This document shows, piece by piece, positions 1 to 5,705 of a stretch of DNA of 6,792 nt (positions within the stretch are counted from its first letter, which is position 1; each line of letters starts with the position of its first letter). This stretch comes from a bacterium. Lineage in GTDB: Bacteria; BMS3Abin14. Both the position numbers and the translations under genes were made by a program. The notes under the pieces are model-generated. The model was not told where the DNA came from. It saw nothing but the letters and a program-made list of their open reading frames with translations, and made no database searches. The stretch is from NCBI GenBank assembly GCA_022865845.1, contig JALHUC010000558.1, forward strand, positions 1 through 6,792. The letters run 5' to 3'.

Positions 1-114
1 AAAGTGGGATCCTCAGTGGGGCGCAGGGATATCCCTGGAGGGACGGCCGGGAATCAGGTCCACATTGCAATGGAGGAAGCCCGTGACTGGTTGGCCAAGA
101 TCAATTCTGATTAG
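1..114 (+). CDS. argH: Argininosuccinate lyase, C-terminal fragment (5' end outside window)
   Basis: The reading frame is open from base 1 and ends at TAG 112-114, giving 37 residues of a C-terminus. The segment reads SVGRRDIPGGTA followed by an amphipathic end (MEEARDWLAK). This fits the C-terminal end of argininosuccinate lyases, where a serine-rich stretch and a GGTAP-like motif precede a final helix. ArgH splits argininosuccinate into arginine and fumarate in the cytoplasm, the last step of arginine synthesis. The proline usual after GGTA is glycine here. The catalytic residues lie outside the window, so the call rests on this short tail plus context: argH upstream of lysA is a known arrangement in deltaproteobacteria-like genomes. 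The last 32 nt overlap the next gene in another frame. Confidence 0.75.
   Translation, partial: KVGSSVGRRDIPGGTAGNQVHIAMEEARDWLAKINSD
72..77 (+). promoter_or_regulatory. Ribosome binding site of the lipoprotein gene
   Basis: GGAGGA lies inside the argH coding end, 5 nt before the GTG at 83. It is the main reason to choose GTG over the in-frame TTG at 65. Confidence 0.6.
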
Positions 115-244
115 TTCCCTCGTCATCTGGCTTTTCCTGGCGGCCTGCGGTGTTAAGGGTCCTCCCGCTAACCCTTCCGGACCCTGGGGTCCGATGGAAG
201 ATGCTCCGGTAGAAAAGACCCAGCCAGGCAACCAGGCTGATTGA
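83..244 (+). CDS. lptM: Small LptM/YifL-like outer-membrane lipoprotein
   Basis: This is a 53-residue protein starting at GTG 83 and ending at TGA 242-244. Residues 8-19 are hydrophobic and end in a lipobox, L19-A20-A21-C22. The mature part begins CGVKGPP, closely matching the CGLKGP start of E. coli LptM (YifL), and then is short, proline-rich and unstructured-looking. Known for the family: LptM is an outer-membrane lipoprotein that helps the LPS translocon LptD-LptE mature; in E. coli it also lies near dapF. Glycine after the cysteine (not aspartate) is compatible with outer-membrane sorting. GGAGGA at 72-77, 5 nt before GTG, supports this start. An in-frame TTG at 65 would add MQWRKP and give a more basic n-region, so it remains an alternative. 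The gene overlaps argH by 32 nt, suggesting translational coupling. The function is inferred from the motif and neighbourhood, since the protein is too short for strong homology. Confidence 0.72.
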   Translation: MTGWPRSILISSLVIWLFLAACGVKGPPANPSGPWGPMEDAPVEKTQPGNQAD

Positions 245-270
245 CACATCGCAACTGCCTCTGTTAGATT
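241..270 (+). promoter_or_regulatory. Candidate sigma70-type promoter for lysA
   Basis: A perfect TTGACA (241-246) overlaps the stop codon of the lipoprotein gene. With an 18-bp spacer it is followed by TAGATT (265-270), which matches TATAAT at 4 of 6 positions including T1, A2 and T6. The predicted start near 277 would give a leader of about 140 nt before lysA that begins with the hairpin at 283-322. The -10 is mediocre, so lysA may instead or also be read from the upstream arginine genes. Confidence 0.38.
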
Positions 271-282
271 TGCGCACTTCGC

Positions 283-322
283 ATCCGGCTTGGCAAGTTC
301 ATTTGAACCATCGAAGCCGGAT
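283..322 (+). terminator. Hairpin between lipoprotein gene and lysA (terminator or leader attenuator)
   Basis: ATCCGGCTT (283-291) and AAGCCGGAT (314-322) are a perfect 9-bp inverted repeat. Inside it, GTTC (297-300) and GAAC (305-308) form a second short stem with an ATTT loop. The sequence after the outer stem is AATTTTAT, only a weak U-run. It could end argH-lptM transcription inefficiently, or act in the lysA leader. I see no lysine riboswitch features in it. Confidence 0.4.
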
Positions 323-418
323 AATTTTATCACTCATAAAATTTGATGGACTAGCAAAATATCCGTCAATCCCTCGAAGAGACTTTTTACGATGTCACCA
401 AAGTAAGGGCTGTAATAC

Positions 419-1702
419 ATGAATTTCTTTGAATACAAAGGCCGGGAACTGTACTGCGAGGATGTACCTGTTGAGCAGATAGCTGAGGAGGTTGGGACCC
501 CATTTTACCTTTACAGCGCCTCTACGATCGAGAGGCATTTTAAGGTATTTACCGAGGCTTTCTCCCAGCGTGACCACATCGTCTGCTATTCGGTAAAGGC
601 AAACTCGAATCTGGCGGTACTCAGACTGCTCGCCGACATGGGAGCTGGAGCGGATATCGTTTCCGGCGGGGAACTTTTCAGAGCTCTGCGCGCCGGTATC
701 CCGGCAGACAAGATCGTCTTCTCCGGTGTGGGCAAGAGAGTCGACGAGATACGTAGTGCCCTTGAGGCCGAAATACTCATGTTCAACGTGGAGTCCAGGG
801 ACGAACTCCTCGCCATAAACGAGACTGGCCGGACAATGGGTAAAAGAGCGCCTGTAGCCCTCAGGGTAAACCCCGACGTGGATCCAAAGACCCACCCCTA
901 CATCTCCACCGGGATGAAAAAAAACAAGTTTGGTATCCCCATATCAGAGGCACTGTCCATCTATCGGGAAGCGGCGGATCTGGACTGGATCGAGGTGTTG
1001 GGAGTGGATTGCCACATCGGTTCCCAACTTACAACCTCCGAACCGTTCGCTGAGGCGGTTGCCAAGCTTATGGCTCTGGTTAACGAACTGGAAGCCGGGG
1101 GAATGTCCATAAGGTTCTTCGACGTAGGTGGTGGACTTGGTATCGTTTACGACGATGAGTCTCCGCCATTACCTGACAACTACGCCAAAGCCATCGTCGA
1201 CGCTCTGGGGACTGGCGAAAGAACCCTGATACTGGAACCGGGACGGGTTATTGTAGGCAATGCCGGCATCCTGGTAACAAGAACCCTGTATAATAAAAAA
1301 GGGGCCACCAAGAATTTTATCATTGTGGATGCGGGCATGAACGACCTCATACGCCCGAGCCTGTATGATGCCTACCAGGAGGTCATTCCGGTCGTTAAAA
1401 ATGACAGGGAGGAGATATTAGCGGATGTGGTGGGGCCCATTTGCGAATCCTCGGACTTCCTGGCCCGGGACCACAAGCTCCCGGTAATGGCTGCGGGAGA
1501 GCTGCTGGCGGTGATGAGCGCCGGAGCATACGGCTTTCCCATGGCCTCACAGTACAACTCCAGGCCGCGGGTCGCAGAGGTGATGGTCAAGGGCAACCGC
1601 TACCAGGTGATCCGGGATCGGGAAACATATGAGGATCTGGTTAAGGGGGAAAGGTTTTTTAAGCCCAAAGGCCAAAGACCAAAGGCCAAAGAAAAACAAT
1701 AG
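419..1702 (+). CDS. lysA: Diaminopimelate decarboxylase
   Basis: LysA decarboxylates meso-diaminopimelate to L-lysine, the last step of the pathway. It is a cytoplasmic PLP enzyme, active as a dimer in the family. The 427-residue product has the fold-type III pattern: PLP lysine K60 in YSVKANSN, HIGSQ at 199-203, the glycine-rich phosphate loop GGGLG at 237-241, EPGR at 273-276, and CESSD at 342-346 carrying the cysteine that reaches the partner active site. The C-terminal beta domain ends around residue 413. The start at ATG 419 fits the family N-terminus (YKGRELYCEDV) and is preceded by AAGGG 405-409. The last 13 or so residues (KPKGQRPKAKEKQ) are encoded by heptamer repeats and look like a tail added by repeat invasion rather than part of the enzyme. 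It is the first gene of the lysine cluster. Confidence 0.97.
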   Translation: MNFFEYKGRELYCEDVPVEQIAEEVGTPFYLYSASTIERHFKVFTEAFSQRDHIVCYSVKANSNLAVLRLLADMGAGADIVSGGELFRALRAGIPADKIVFSGVGKRVDEIRSALEAEILMFNVESRDELLAINETGRTMGKRAPVALRVNPDVDPKTHPYISTGMKKNKFGIPISEALSIYREAADLDWIEVLGVDCHIGSQLTTSEPFAEAVAKLMALVNELEAGGMSIRFFDVGGGLGIVYDDESPPLPDNYAKAIVDALGTGERTLILEPGRVIVGNAGILVTRTLYNKKGATKNFIIVDAGMNDLIRPSLYDAYQEVIPVVKNDREEILADVVGPICESSDFLARDHKLPVMAAGELLAVMSAGAYGFPMASQYNSRPRVAEVMVKGNRYQVIRDRETYEDLVKGERFFKPKGQRPKAKEKQ

Positions 1703-1760
1703 TTACAATCGGAACAGACATTCATAACACTTTGGGCTTTGGACCTTGGACTTTGGACTC
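1661..1760 (+). repeat. Heptamer-repeat element 1, inverted arms, overlapping the lysA 3' end
   Basis: The left arm (1664-1691) is four consecutive 7-mers of form NCCAAAG (C, G, A, G at the first position). The right arm (1730-1757) is four 7-mers of form CTTTGGN (one is CCTTGGA), followed by CTC. The arms are complementary in phase: 23 of 28 positions pair, and the N position is mismatched in all four units. A 38-nt AT-rich core (1692-1729) separates them. Alternatively, 1661-1670 pairs perfectly with 1730-1739 over 10 bp. The left arm is translated as the lysA C-terminal tail. Confidence 0.8.
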
Positions 1761-1762
1761 GA

Positions 1763-1834
1763 GCGAATGGGATCGGAAACTTCGGCCCCATCGCTACTAA
1801 ATGGAGGCACAGTGAAGTTTCCGATCCCGTTCGC
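1763..1834 (+). promoter_or_regulatory. 21-bp inverted repeat enclosing the dapF ribosome binding site and start
   Basis: Bases 1763-1783 and 1814-1834 are reverse complements over 21 bp with one mismatch (T1768 against G1829), which would be a U-G wobble in RNA. The loop of about 30 nt contains GGAGG (1803-1807) and the first two bases of the GTG start (1812-1814). The right arm is the first coding stretch of dapF (KFPIPFA). The folded RNA would put the dapF translation start at the mouth of a very stable hairpin. A regulatory effect is inferred; the repeat itself is directly visible. Confidence 0.75.
1803..1807 (+). promoter_or_regulatory. Ribosome binding site that sets the dapF start
   Basis: GGAGG lies 4 nt before GTG 1812. 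It favours this start over the in-frame upstream ATGs at 1746 and 1767, whose extra residues are encoded by repeat sequence and have no family counterpart. Confidence 0.7.
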
Positions 1835-2654
1835 GAAGATGAGCGGAACAGGCAACGACTTCATCATCATCGACAACCGCGACAAGATCGTGGCTGATGA
1901 TGAGATGAAAAACCTCGCTGTCCAGGCGTGCAGAAGAGGACAATCCGTGGGAGCGGACGGTCTCCTCCTCATCGAGGATGACGAAGAGCACGATTTTGCC
2001 TGGAGGTTCTTCAACTCGGACGGCAGCGAAGCCGAGATGTGCGGCAACGCGGCAAGGTGTGCCGCACGTCTGGCATATCTGGACGGTATCGCCGGCACCC
2101 AATCCGTGTTCAGGACTATCGCCGGACCGATCCGGGCATCGGTTGACGGATCTGTTGTCCGGGTACAGCTCACCAAGCCCCACAGCCTGGATCCGGAGTT
2201 TACTCTTAAGCTGAAGGACGACAAGGTGTATGCAGCCGGGTTCGTGGACACGGGAGTTCCCCATACGGTCATTATTCTGGAGGACAGTAACCTCGAATCA
2301 GCCGCTGTGGAGGATCTCGGAAGAGAGATCCGGTTTCACCCGCGGTTCGCACCCGCCGGAACCAACGTGAACTTTGTTCAGATCACCGATTCAGCGAATA
2401 TCCAGGTCAGGACCTACGAGAGGGGTGTTGAAGCCGAGACCCTGGCCTGCGGGACAGGGGTCGTCGCTTCAGTCATCATTACAACCGCACGGGGCCTAAC
2501 CTCCCCCCATGTTCTGGCAAAAACCAGGGGTGGGGACATATTGGGGGTTTACCTTGACGGTTCAGATCAAGATTTCGTGGACGTCAGCCTTGAGGGAGAG
2601 GCGTCCCTCGTTTATCGGGCTCAGCTCACTGAAGAAACAATCCGGGGAGGTTAA
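1812..2654 (+). CDS. dapF: Diaminopimelate epimerase
   Basis: DapF converts LL-diaminopimelate to meso-diaminopimelate, the form built into peptidoglycan and used by LysA. It is a cofactor-free two-base racemase of the cytoplasm. The 280-residue product (usual for the family) shows two homologous halves, each with a catalytic cysteine: C77 in MCGNAARC and C213 in LACGTG. KMSGTGNDF near the N-terminus and NSDGSEAE before the first cysteine are also family hallmarks. The start is taken as GTG 1812 because of GGAGG at 1803-1807 and because MKFPIPFAKMSGTGNDF matches family N-termini; a start at ATG 1746 would add 22 unrelated residues. The gene follows lysA by 109 nt of repeat sequence and precedes dapA by 1 nt, so dapF and dapA are surely cotranscribed. 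The 5' end lies within a 21-bp inverted repeat. Confidence 0.96.
   Translation: MKFPIPFAKMSGTGNDFIIIDNRDKIVADDEMKNLAVQACRRGQSVGADGLLLIEDDEEHDFAWRFFNSDGSEAEMCGNAARCAARLAYLDGIAGTQSVFRTIAGPIRASVDGSVVRVQLTKPHSLDPEFTLKLKDDKVYAAGFVDTGVPHTVIILEDSNLESAAVEDLGREIRFHPRFAPAGTNVNFVQITDSANIQVRTYERGVEAETLACGTGVVASVIITTARGLTSPHVLAKTRGGDILGVYLDGSDQDFVDVSLEGEASLVYRAQLTEETIRGG
2644..2650 (+). promoter_or_regulatory. Ribosome binding site that sets the dapA start
   Basis: GGGGAGG lies in the last codons of dapF, 5 nt before ATG 2656. It fixes the dapA start there rather than at the in-frame ATG 2509, which lies inside dapF. Confidence 0.75.
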
Positions 2655-2655
2655 C

Positions 2656-3528
2656 ATGTTCAAAGGAGCGTTCACTGCCTTAGTCACGCCGTTTTCGGAC
2701 GGTCAGATCGATACCCAGGCACTGAGGGACCACGTGGATTTTCAGATCGAAAAGGGCATCGGCGGACTTGTGCCCTGCGGAACCACCGGCGAGGCTTCCA
2801 CCCTGAGCCACGATGAGCACATCGAAGTTGTCCGCATCACTGTGGAGCACGCTGCAGGCAGAGTACCGGTCATCGCCGGGTCCGGGTCCAATTCCACCGC
2901 TGAAGCGCTGGAATTAACAAAAAGGGTGAAAGAAACAGGGGCAAACGCGTGCCTCATGATCACCCCTTATTACAACAAGCCCACTCAGGAAGGGCTATTT
3001 CAACATTTTTCCACCATTGCCGAAAAGGTGGACATCCCAATCATCCTGTATAACGTACCCGGCAGAACGGGAATCAATATGCTTCCGGACACTGTTGCGC
3101 GCCTCGCAGCAGTTCCCAATATTGTGGGCCTTAAGGACGCTGCTGCCGACCTGAAGCAAACCAGCTACACCCGCCAGCTGGTTCCAGATGACTTTGTCAT
3201 TCTGTCAGGGGAAGACACGCTGGTCTACCCTCTCATGGCAATAGGTGCGAGCGGAGTTATCTCGGTCACCTCGAACATCCTTCCGGGTGAGATGGCCGAA
3301 CTGTGCCGGAGATTCCTGGAGGGCAACATGGCGGGAGCCGCAGAGCTTCATCACCGGCTCCTGCCGATGTGCGATGCCCTGTTCGTCGAAACCAGCCCCA
3401 TCCCCGTCAAAGCTGCTCTGGCCATGATGGGACGTATCAAGAACGAACTTCGGCTGCCCCTGGTTCCCATATCGGACAAGGGTGCCGAGACGGTTCGAAC
3501 AGCTATCACTGATTTCGGACTGATATAA
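2656..3528 (+). CDS. dapA: 4-hydroxy-tetrahydrodipicolinate synthase
   Basis: DapA condenses pyruvate with aspartate semialdehyde, the committed step of the diaminopimelate pathway. The 290-residue product has the expected length and the (beta/alpha)8 class I aldolase pattern. It has GTTGE at 42-46 (T43, T44), YY at 105-106, Y132 in YNVPGRTG with the carboxylate-binding R137, and the Schiff-base lysine K160 in VGLKDA. These correspond to E. coli T44, T45, Y107, Y133, R138 and K161. The start MFKGAFTALVTPF is the normal family N-terminus. The gene begins 1 nt after the dapF stop with its ribosome site inside dapF, so translation is likely coupled. An 82-nt gap separates it from dapB. The family is often feedback-inhibited by lysine, but the sequence alone does not let me say whether this enzyme is. 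Confidence 0.97.
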   Translation: MFKGAFTALVTPFSDGQIDTQALRDHVDFQIEKGIGGLVPCGTTGEASTLSHDEHIEVVRITVEHAAGRVPVIAGSGSNSTAEALELTKRVKETGANACLMITPYYNKPTQEGLFQHFSTIAEKVDIPIILYNVPGRTGINMLPDTVARLAAVPNIVGLKDAAADLKQTSYTRQLVPDDFVILSGEDTLVYPLMAIGASGVISVTSNILPGEMAELCRRFLEGNMAGAAELHHRLLPMCDALFVETSPIPVKAALAMMGRIKNELRLPLVPISDKGAETVRTAITDFGLI

Positions 3529-3557
3529 GGATAAGGTAGAACGCAGGAGAAACCTTT

Positions 3558-3589
3558 CGACGGGACGACGGAGCGACTTAGCGAAGAAA
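3558..3589 (+). repeat. Short 8-nt periodic stretch between dapA and dapB
   Basis: Four successive 8-mers begin with CGA: CGACGGGA, CGACGGAG, CGACTTAG and CGAAGAAA. Similarity decays from first to last. The rest of the 82-nt gap shows no convincing hairpin or promoter. This may be degenerate simple repeat or chance. Confidence 0.3.
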
Positions 3590-3610
3590 ATCCGGAGCCG
3601 GGGGAGTAAA

Positions 3611-4405
3611 ATGATAAAGGTAGCTGTCGCTGGTGCTTGCGGGAGAATGGGTAACGCTATCATTCAGGCTATTGGGGCCACCGAGGGTGTGGAATTATCA
3701 GGAGCACTCGAGCATGAGGAGCACCCTCTTATAGGGCAGGAGATCAGCCTGCCGAATGAATCACCTGTTACGATAGTTTCAGACCCGAAAAGCCTCTCCA
3801 GGGACCTGGACGTTCTTATCGACTTCACCAATCCCGAGGCCAGTTTAGGCAACCTGGAAGCCTGTGCCGAACTGGGCATCTGCGCGGTCATAGGAACGAC
3901 AGGATTAGGGGAAGAGCAGAAAGAAGCTCTTCGGATGTTCGCACTCCGGACCCCCACCGTGTTTTCCCCCAACATGAGCGTCGGGGTAAATGTCCTCTTC
4001 AAACTTGCCGCCATGGCGGCTACGGCTCTCGGAGACGATTACGATGTGGAGATCGTGGAGGCCCACCACCGCATGAAGAAAGACGCTCCCAGTGGAACCG
4101 CCCTGGGCCTGGCCGAGGTTGTGGCCCAAGCCCTTGGACGGAACCTTGCCGACCACGCGGTCTACTCAAGACAGGGAATGATCGGTGAGCGCACGTCAAA
4201 GGAGATCGGTATCCAGACCATCCGTGCGGGGGATATTGTCGGGGAACACACCCTTCTTTTTGCCGGGCCGGGTGAACGCATCGAGCTGACCCATCGCGCC
4301 CACAGCAGGGACAACTTCGCCCGGGGCGCTATCCGCGCCGCCCTTTGGATCGTGGGTAAGGAACCGGGCCTGTATTCCATGGCCGACGTCCTTGGATTAA
4401 AATAA
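3611..4405 (+). CDS. dapB: 4-hydroxy-tetrahydrodipicolinate reductase
   Basis: DapB reduces the DapA product to tetrahydrodipicolinate with NAD(P)H. The 264-residue product opens with a Rossmann dinucleotide motif GACGRMG (8-14). DFTNPEA lies at 71-77 and GTTG at 95-98. The signature EAHHRMKKDAPSGTA (150-164) contains the catalytic histidine pair H152/H153 and K156, equivalent to E. coli H159/H160/K163. The C-terminal ELTHRAHSRDNFARGA block (about 225-240) is also family-typical. The length is normal. The start ATG 3611 is preceded by GGGGGAG at 3600-3606. It sits between dapA and dapL and completes the supply of substrate for DapL. The 3' end stops cleanly at TAA 4403-4405, immediately before a heptamer-repeat array. 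Confidence 0.97.
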   Translation: MIKVAVAGACGRMGNAIIQAIGATEGVELSGALEHEEHPLIGQEISLPNESPVTIVSDPKSLSRDLDVLIDFTNPEASLGNLEACAELGICAVIGTTGLGEEQKEALRMFALRTPTVFSPNMSVGVNVLFKLAAMAATALGDDYDVEIVEAHHRMKKDAPSGTALGLAEVVAQALGRNLADHAVYSRQGMIGERTSKEIGIQTIRAGDIVGEHTLLFAGPGERIELTHRAHSRDNFARGAIRAALWIVGKEPGLYSMADVLGLK

Positions 4406-4520
4406 GTCCAATGTCCAATGTCCAATGTCCAAAGACCAAAGAAATCGACTTTTCCTGATAGTCATGCTGTCAGGCCTACAAGCTAACAACTTTGGGCCTT
4501 GGCCTTTGGCCTTTGGGCTC
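4406..4520 (+). repeat. Heptamer-repeat element 2 between dapB and dapL
   Basis: The left array (4406-4440) is five 7-mers starting at the first base after the dapB stop: GTCCAAT three times, GTCCAAA, GACCAAA. The right array (4490-4517) is CTTTGGG, CCTTGG (one base short), CCTTTGG twice and G, then CTC. The inner parts of the arms are complementary (CCAAAG against CTTTGG). The core holds a separate 8-bp stem, CCTGATAG (4454-4461) with CTGTCAGG (4467-4474), one U-G pair and loop TCATG. The layout matches element 1, including the TAACA(A)CTTTGGGC junction and the terminal CTC. Confidence 0.8.
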
Positions 4521-4526
4521 ATGCTG

Positions 4527-4533
4527 AAAGGAG
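4527..4533 (+). promoter_or_regulatory. Ribosome binding site that sets the dapL start
   Basis: AAAGGAG lies 4 nt before ATG 4538. It supports that start over the in-frame ATG 4499, whose extra 13 residues are encoded by the heptamer array. Confidence 0.75.
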
Positions 4534-4537
4534 CACC

Positions 4538-5704
4538 ATGAAGATCCGACAAGCTGACCGCCTCAAGGCTCTCCCTCCCTATCTCTTTGCCGAGATTGAC
4601 CGCATGAAGGCAGAAGTGGCGGCCAAGGGGATCGATATTATCAGCCTTGGTATCGGGGATCCGGATCTCCCCACCTTGCCCAACATAATCGATAGACTGA
4701 AGAAAGCCGTGGACAACCCGATCCATCACCGATACCCGAGCTATGAGGGAATGCCGAGCTTCCGGGAAGCGGTCGCCCAGTGGTACGGGGACCGGTTCGG
4801 CGTTGACCTGGACCCGGTCGGGGAGGTTGTATCCCTCATCGGGTCTAAAGAGGGGATCGCCCACGCTCCCCTCGCCTTCGTCAACCCGGGAGACGTCGTC
4901 CTGTGTCCCGACCCAGGTTACCCGGTGTACAGCATCGGCACCATGTTCGCGGGAGGGGAAGCCTACCTCATGCCTCTTTTAGAGGAGAACCTCTTCCTGC
5001 CTGATCTTTCAACCATCCCGGCTGAAATACTGGACAGGGCCAAGCTGATGTTTTTAAACTACCCCAACAACCCCACATCCGCTGGGGCTACCAGGGAGTT
5101 CTTCGAGAAGGTCGTCGCCTTTGCCAGAGAGAACAATATCCTCGTGTGTCACGACGCGGCCTATTCGGAAGTTTACTATGATGGAGAGCTTCCCATGAGC
5201 TTTCTTGAGATCCCCGGTGCCGACGAGGTGGGGATCGAATTCCACTCCCTTTCCAAGACCTACAACATGACCGGTTGGCGCATCGGGTGGGTATGCGGTA
5301 ACCAGGATGCTATCGGTGCCATCGGCAAGATCAAGACGAATATCGACTCTGGCATCTTCCAGGCGATCCAGGAGGCTGGTATTGAAGCTCTCCAGGGTGA
5401 TCAGGAACCGGTGGAGGAACTCAGGAAGATCTACCAGTCAAGGCGTGACCTTGCATGCGGTTATCTTTCAAAGAGCGGTTTCTCCTTCATGGTCCCCAAA
5501 GCCACATTCTATCTCTGGGTGCGAACCCCCGAGGGCCTGTCCTCCGCCCAGTTTGTCGGGAGGATTCTGCAGGAGACCGGGGTGGTCCTGACTCCTGGCA
5601 ACGGGTTCGGGGCGTACGGAGAGGGCTATTTCCGAATCTCCCTCACGGTGAACGAGGATCGGCTTCAGGAAGCACTTGACCGCATCGGAGCTGTAAGCTG
5701 GTAG
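4538..5704 (+). CDS. dapL: LL-diaminopimelate aminotransferase
   Basis: DapL converts tetrahydrodipicolinate directly to LL-diaminopimelate using glutamate as amino donor. It thereby bypasses the acylated intermediates made and removed by DapD, DapC and DapE. The 388-residue product is a fold-type I PLP aminotransferase. It has [11 protein letters not shown] at 38-48, YPSYEGM at 66-72, GSKEG at 102-106, NYPNNPT at 174-180 with the PLP-contacting N178, HDAAYSE at 205-211 with D206 and Y209, the Schiff-base lysine K240 in [14 protein letters not shown], and the substrate-carboxylate arginine R366 in FRISL. The whole N-terminus ([14 protein letters not shown]) is characteristic of the DapL group rather than of general aspartate or alanine aminotransferases. 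Position next to dapA and dapB, with no dapD or dapE in the window, agrees. It is followed by folK after 1 nt. Confidence 0.95.
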   Translation: MKIRQADRLKALPPYLFAEIDRMKAEVAAKGIDIISLGIGDPDLPTLPNIIDRLKKAVDNPIHHRYPSYEGMPSFREAVAQWYGDRFGVDLDPVGEVVSLIGSKEGIAHAPLAFVNPGDVVLCPDPGYPVYSIGTMFAGGEAYLMPLLEENLFLPDLSTIPAEILDRAKLMFLNYPNNPTSAGATREFFEKVVAFARENNILVCHDAAYSEVYYDGELPMSFLEIPGADEVGIEFHSLSKTYNMTGWRIGWVCGNQDAIGAIGKIKTNIDSGIFQAIQEAGIEALQGDQEPVEELRKIYQSRRDLACGYLSKSGFSFMVPKATFYLWVRTPEGLSSAQFVGRILQETGVVLTPGNGFGAYGEGYFRISLTVNEDRLQEALDRIGAVSW

Positions 5705-5705
5705 T

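Noticed and set aside
245..418. Lysine riboswitch (L-box) upstream of lysA
   Set aside because: The region is short for an L-box and I see none of its conserved purine-rich core segments or multi-helix junction, only one hairpin.
1661..1760. Insertion sequence or MITE with target-site duplication
   Set aside because: The arms are arrays of 7-mers rather than unique terminal inverted repeats, and no flanking target duplication is evident. A repeat element of unknown mechanism is as far as the sequence goes.
1746..1811. N-terminal extension of DapF by 22 residues from ATG 1746
   Set aside because: The extension is encoded by the heptamer arm and the inverted-repeat arm, has no family counterpart, and lacks a ribosome site. 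GTG 1812 has GGAGG at 4 nt and gives a normal N-terminus.
1703..2272. 189-residue open frame on the minus strand across dapF
   Set aside because: It is antisense to a well-supported gene, its protein is serine/arginine/proline-rich without recognisable motifs, and it has no convincing start signals. The same reasoning removes minus-strand frames at 13-333, 395-895, 3205-3663 and 4397-4864.
2509..2655. Longer DapA starting inside dapF at ATG 2509
   Set aside because: The extra residues are a frame-shifted shadow of dapF. GGGGAGG and MFKGAFTALVTPF fix the start at 2656.
4406..4517. CRISPR array or CRISPR-like repeat
   Set aside because: The units are 7 nt and contiguous, with no spacer-repeat alternation of CRISPR size and no cas genes.
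4499..4537. Longer DapL starting at ATG 4499
   Set aside because: The 13 extra residues come from the CCTTTGG array; AAAGGAG is correctly spaced only for ATG 4538.
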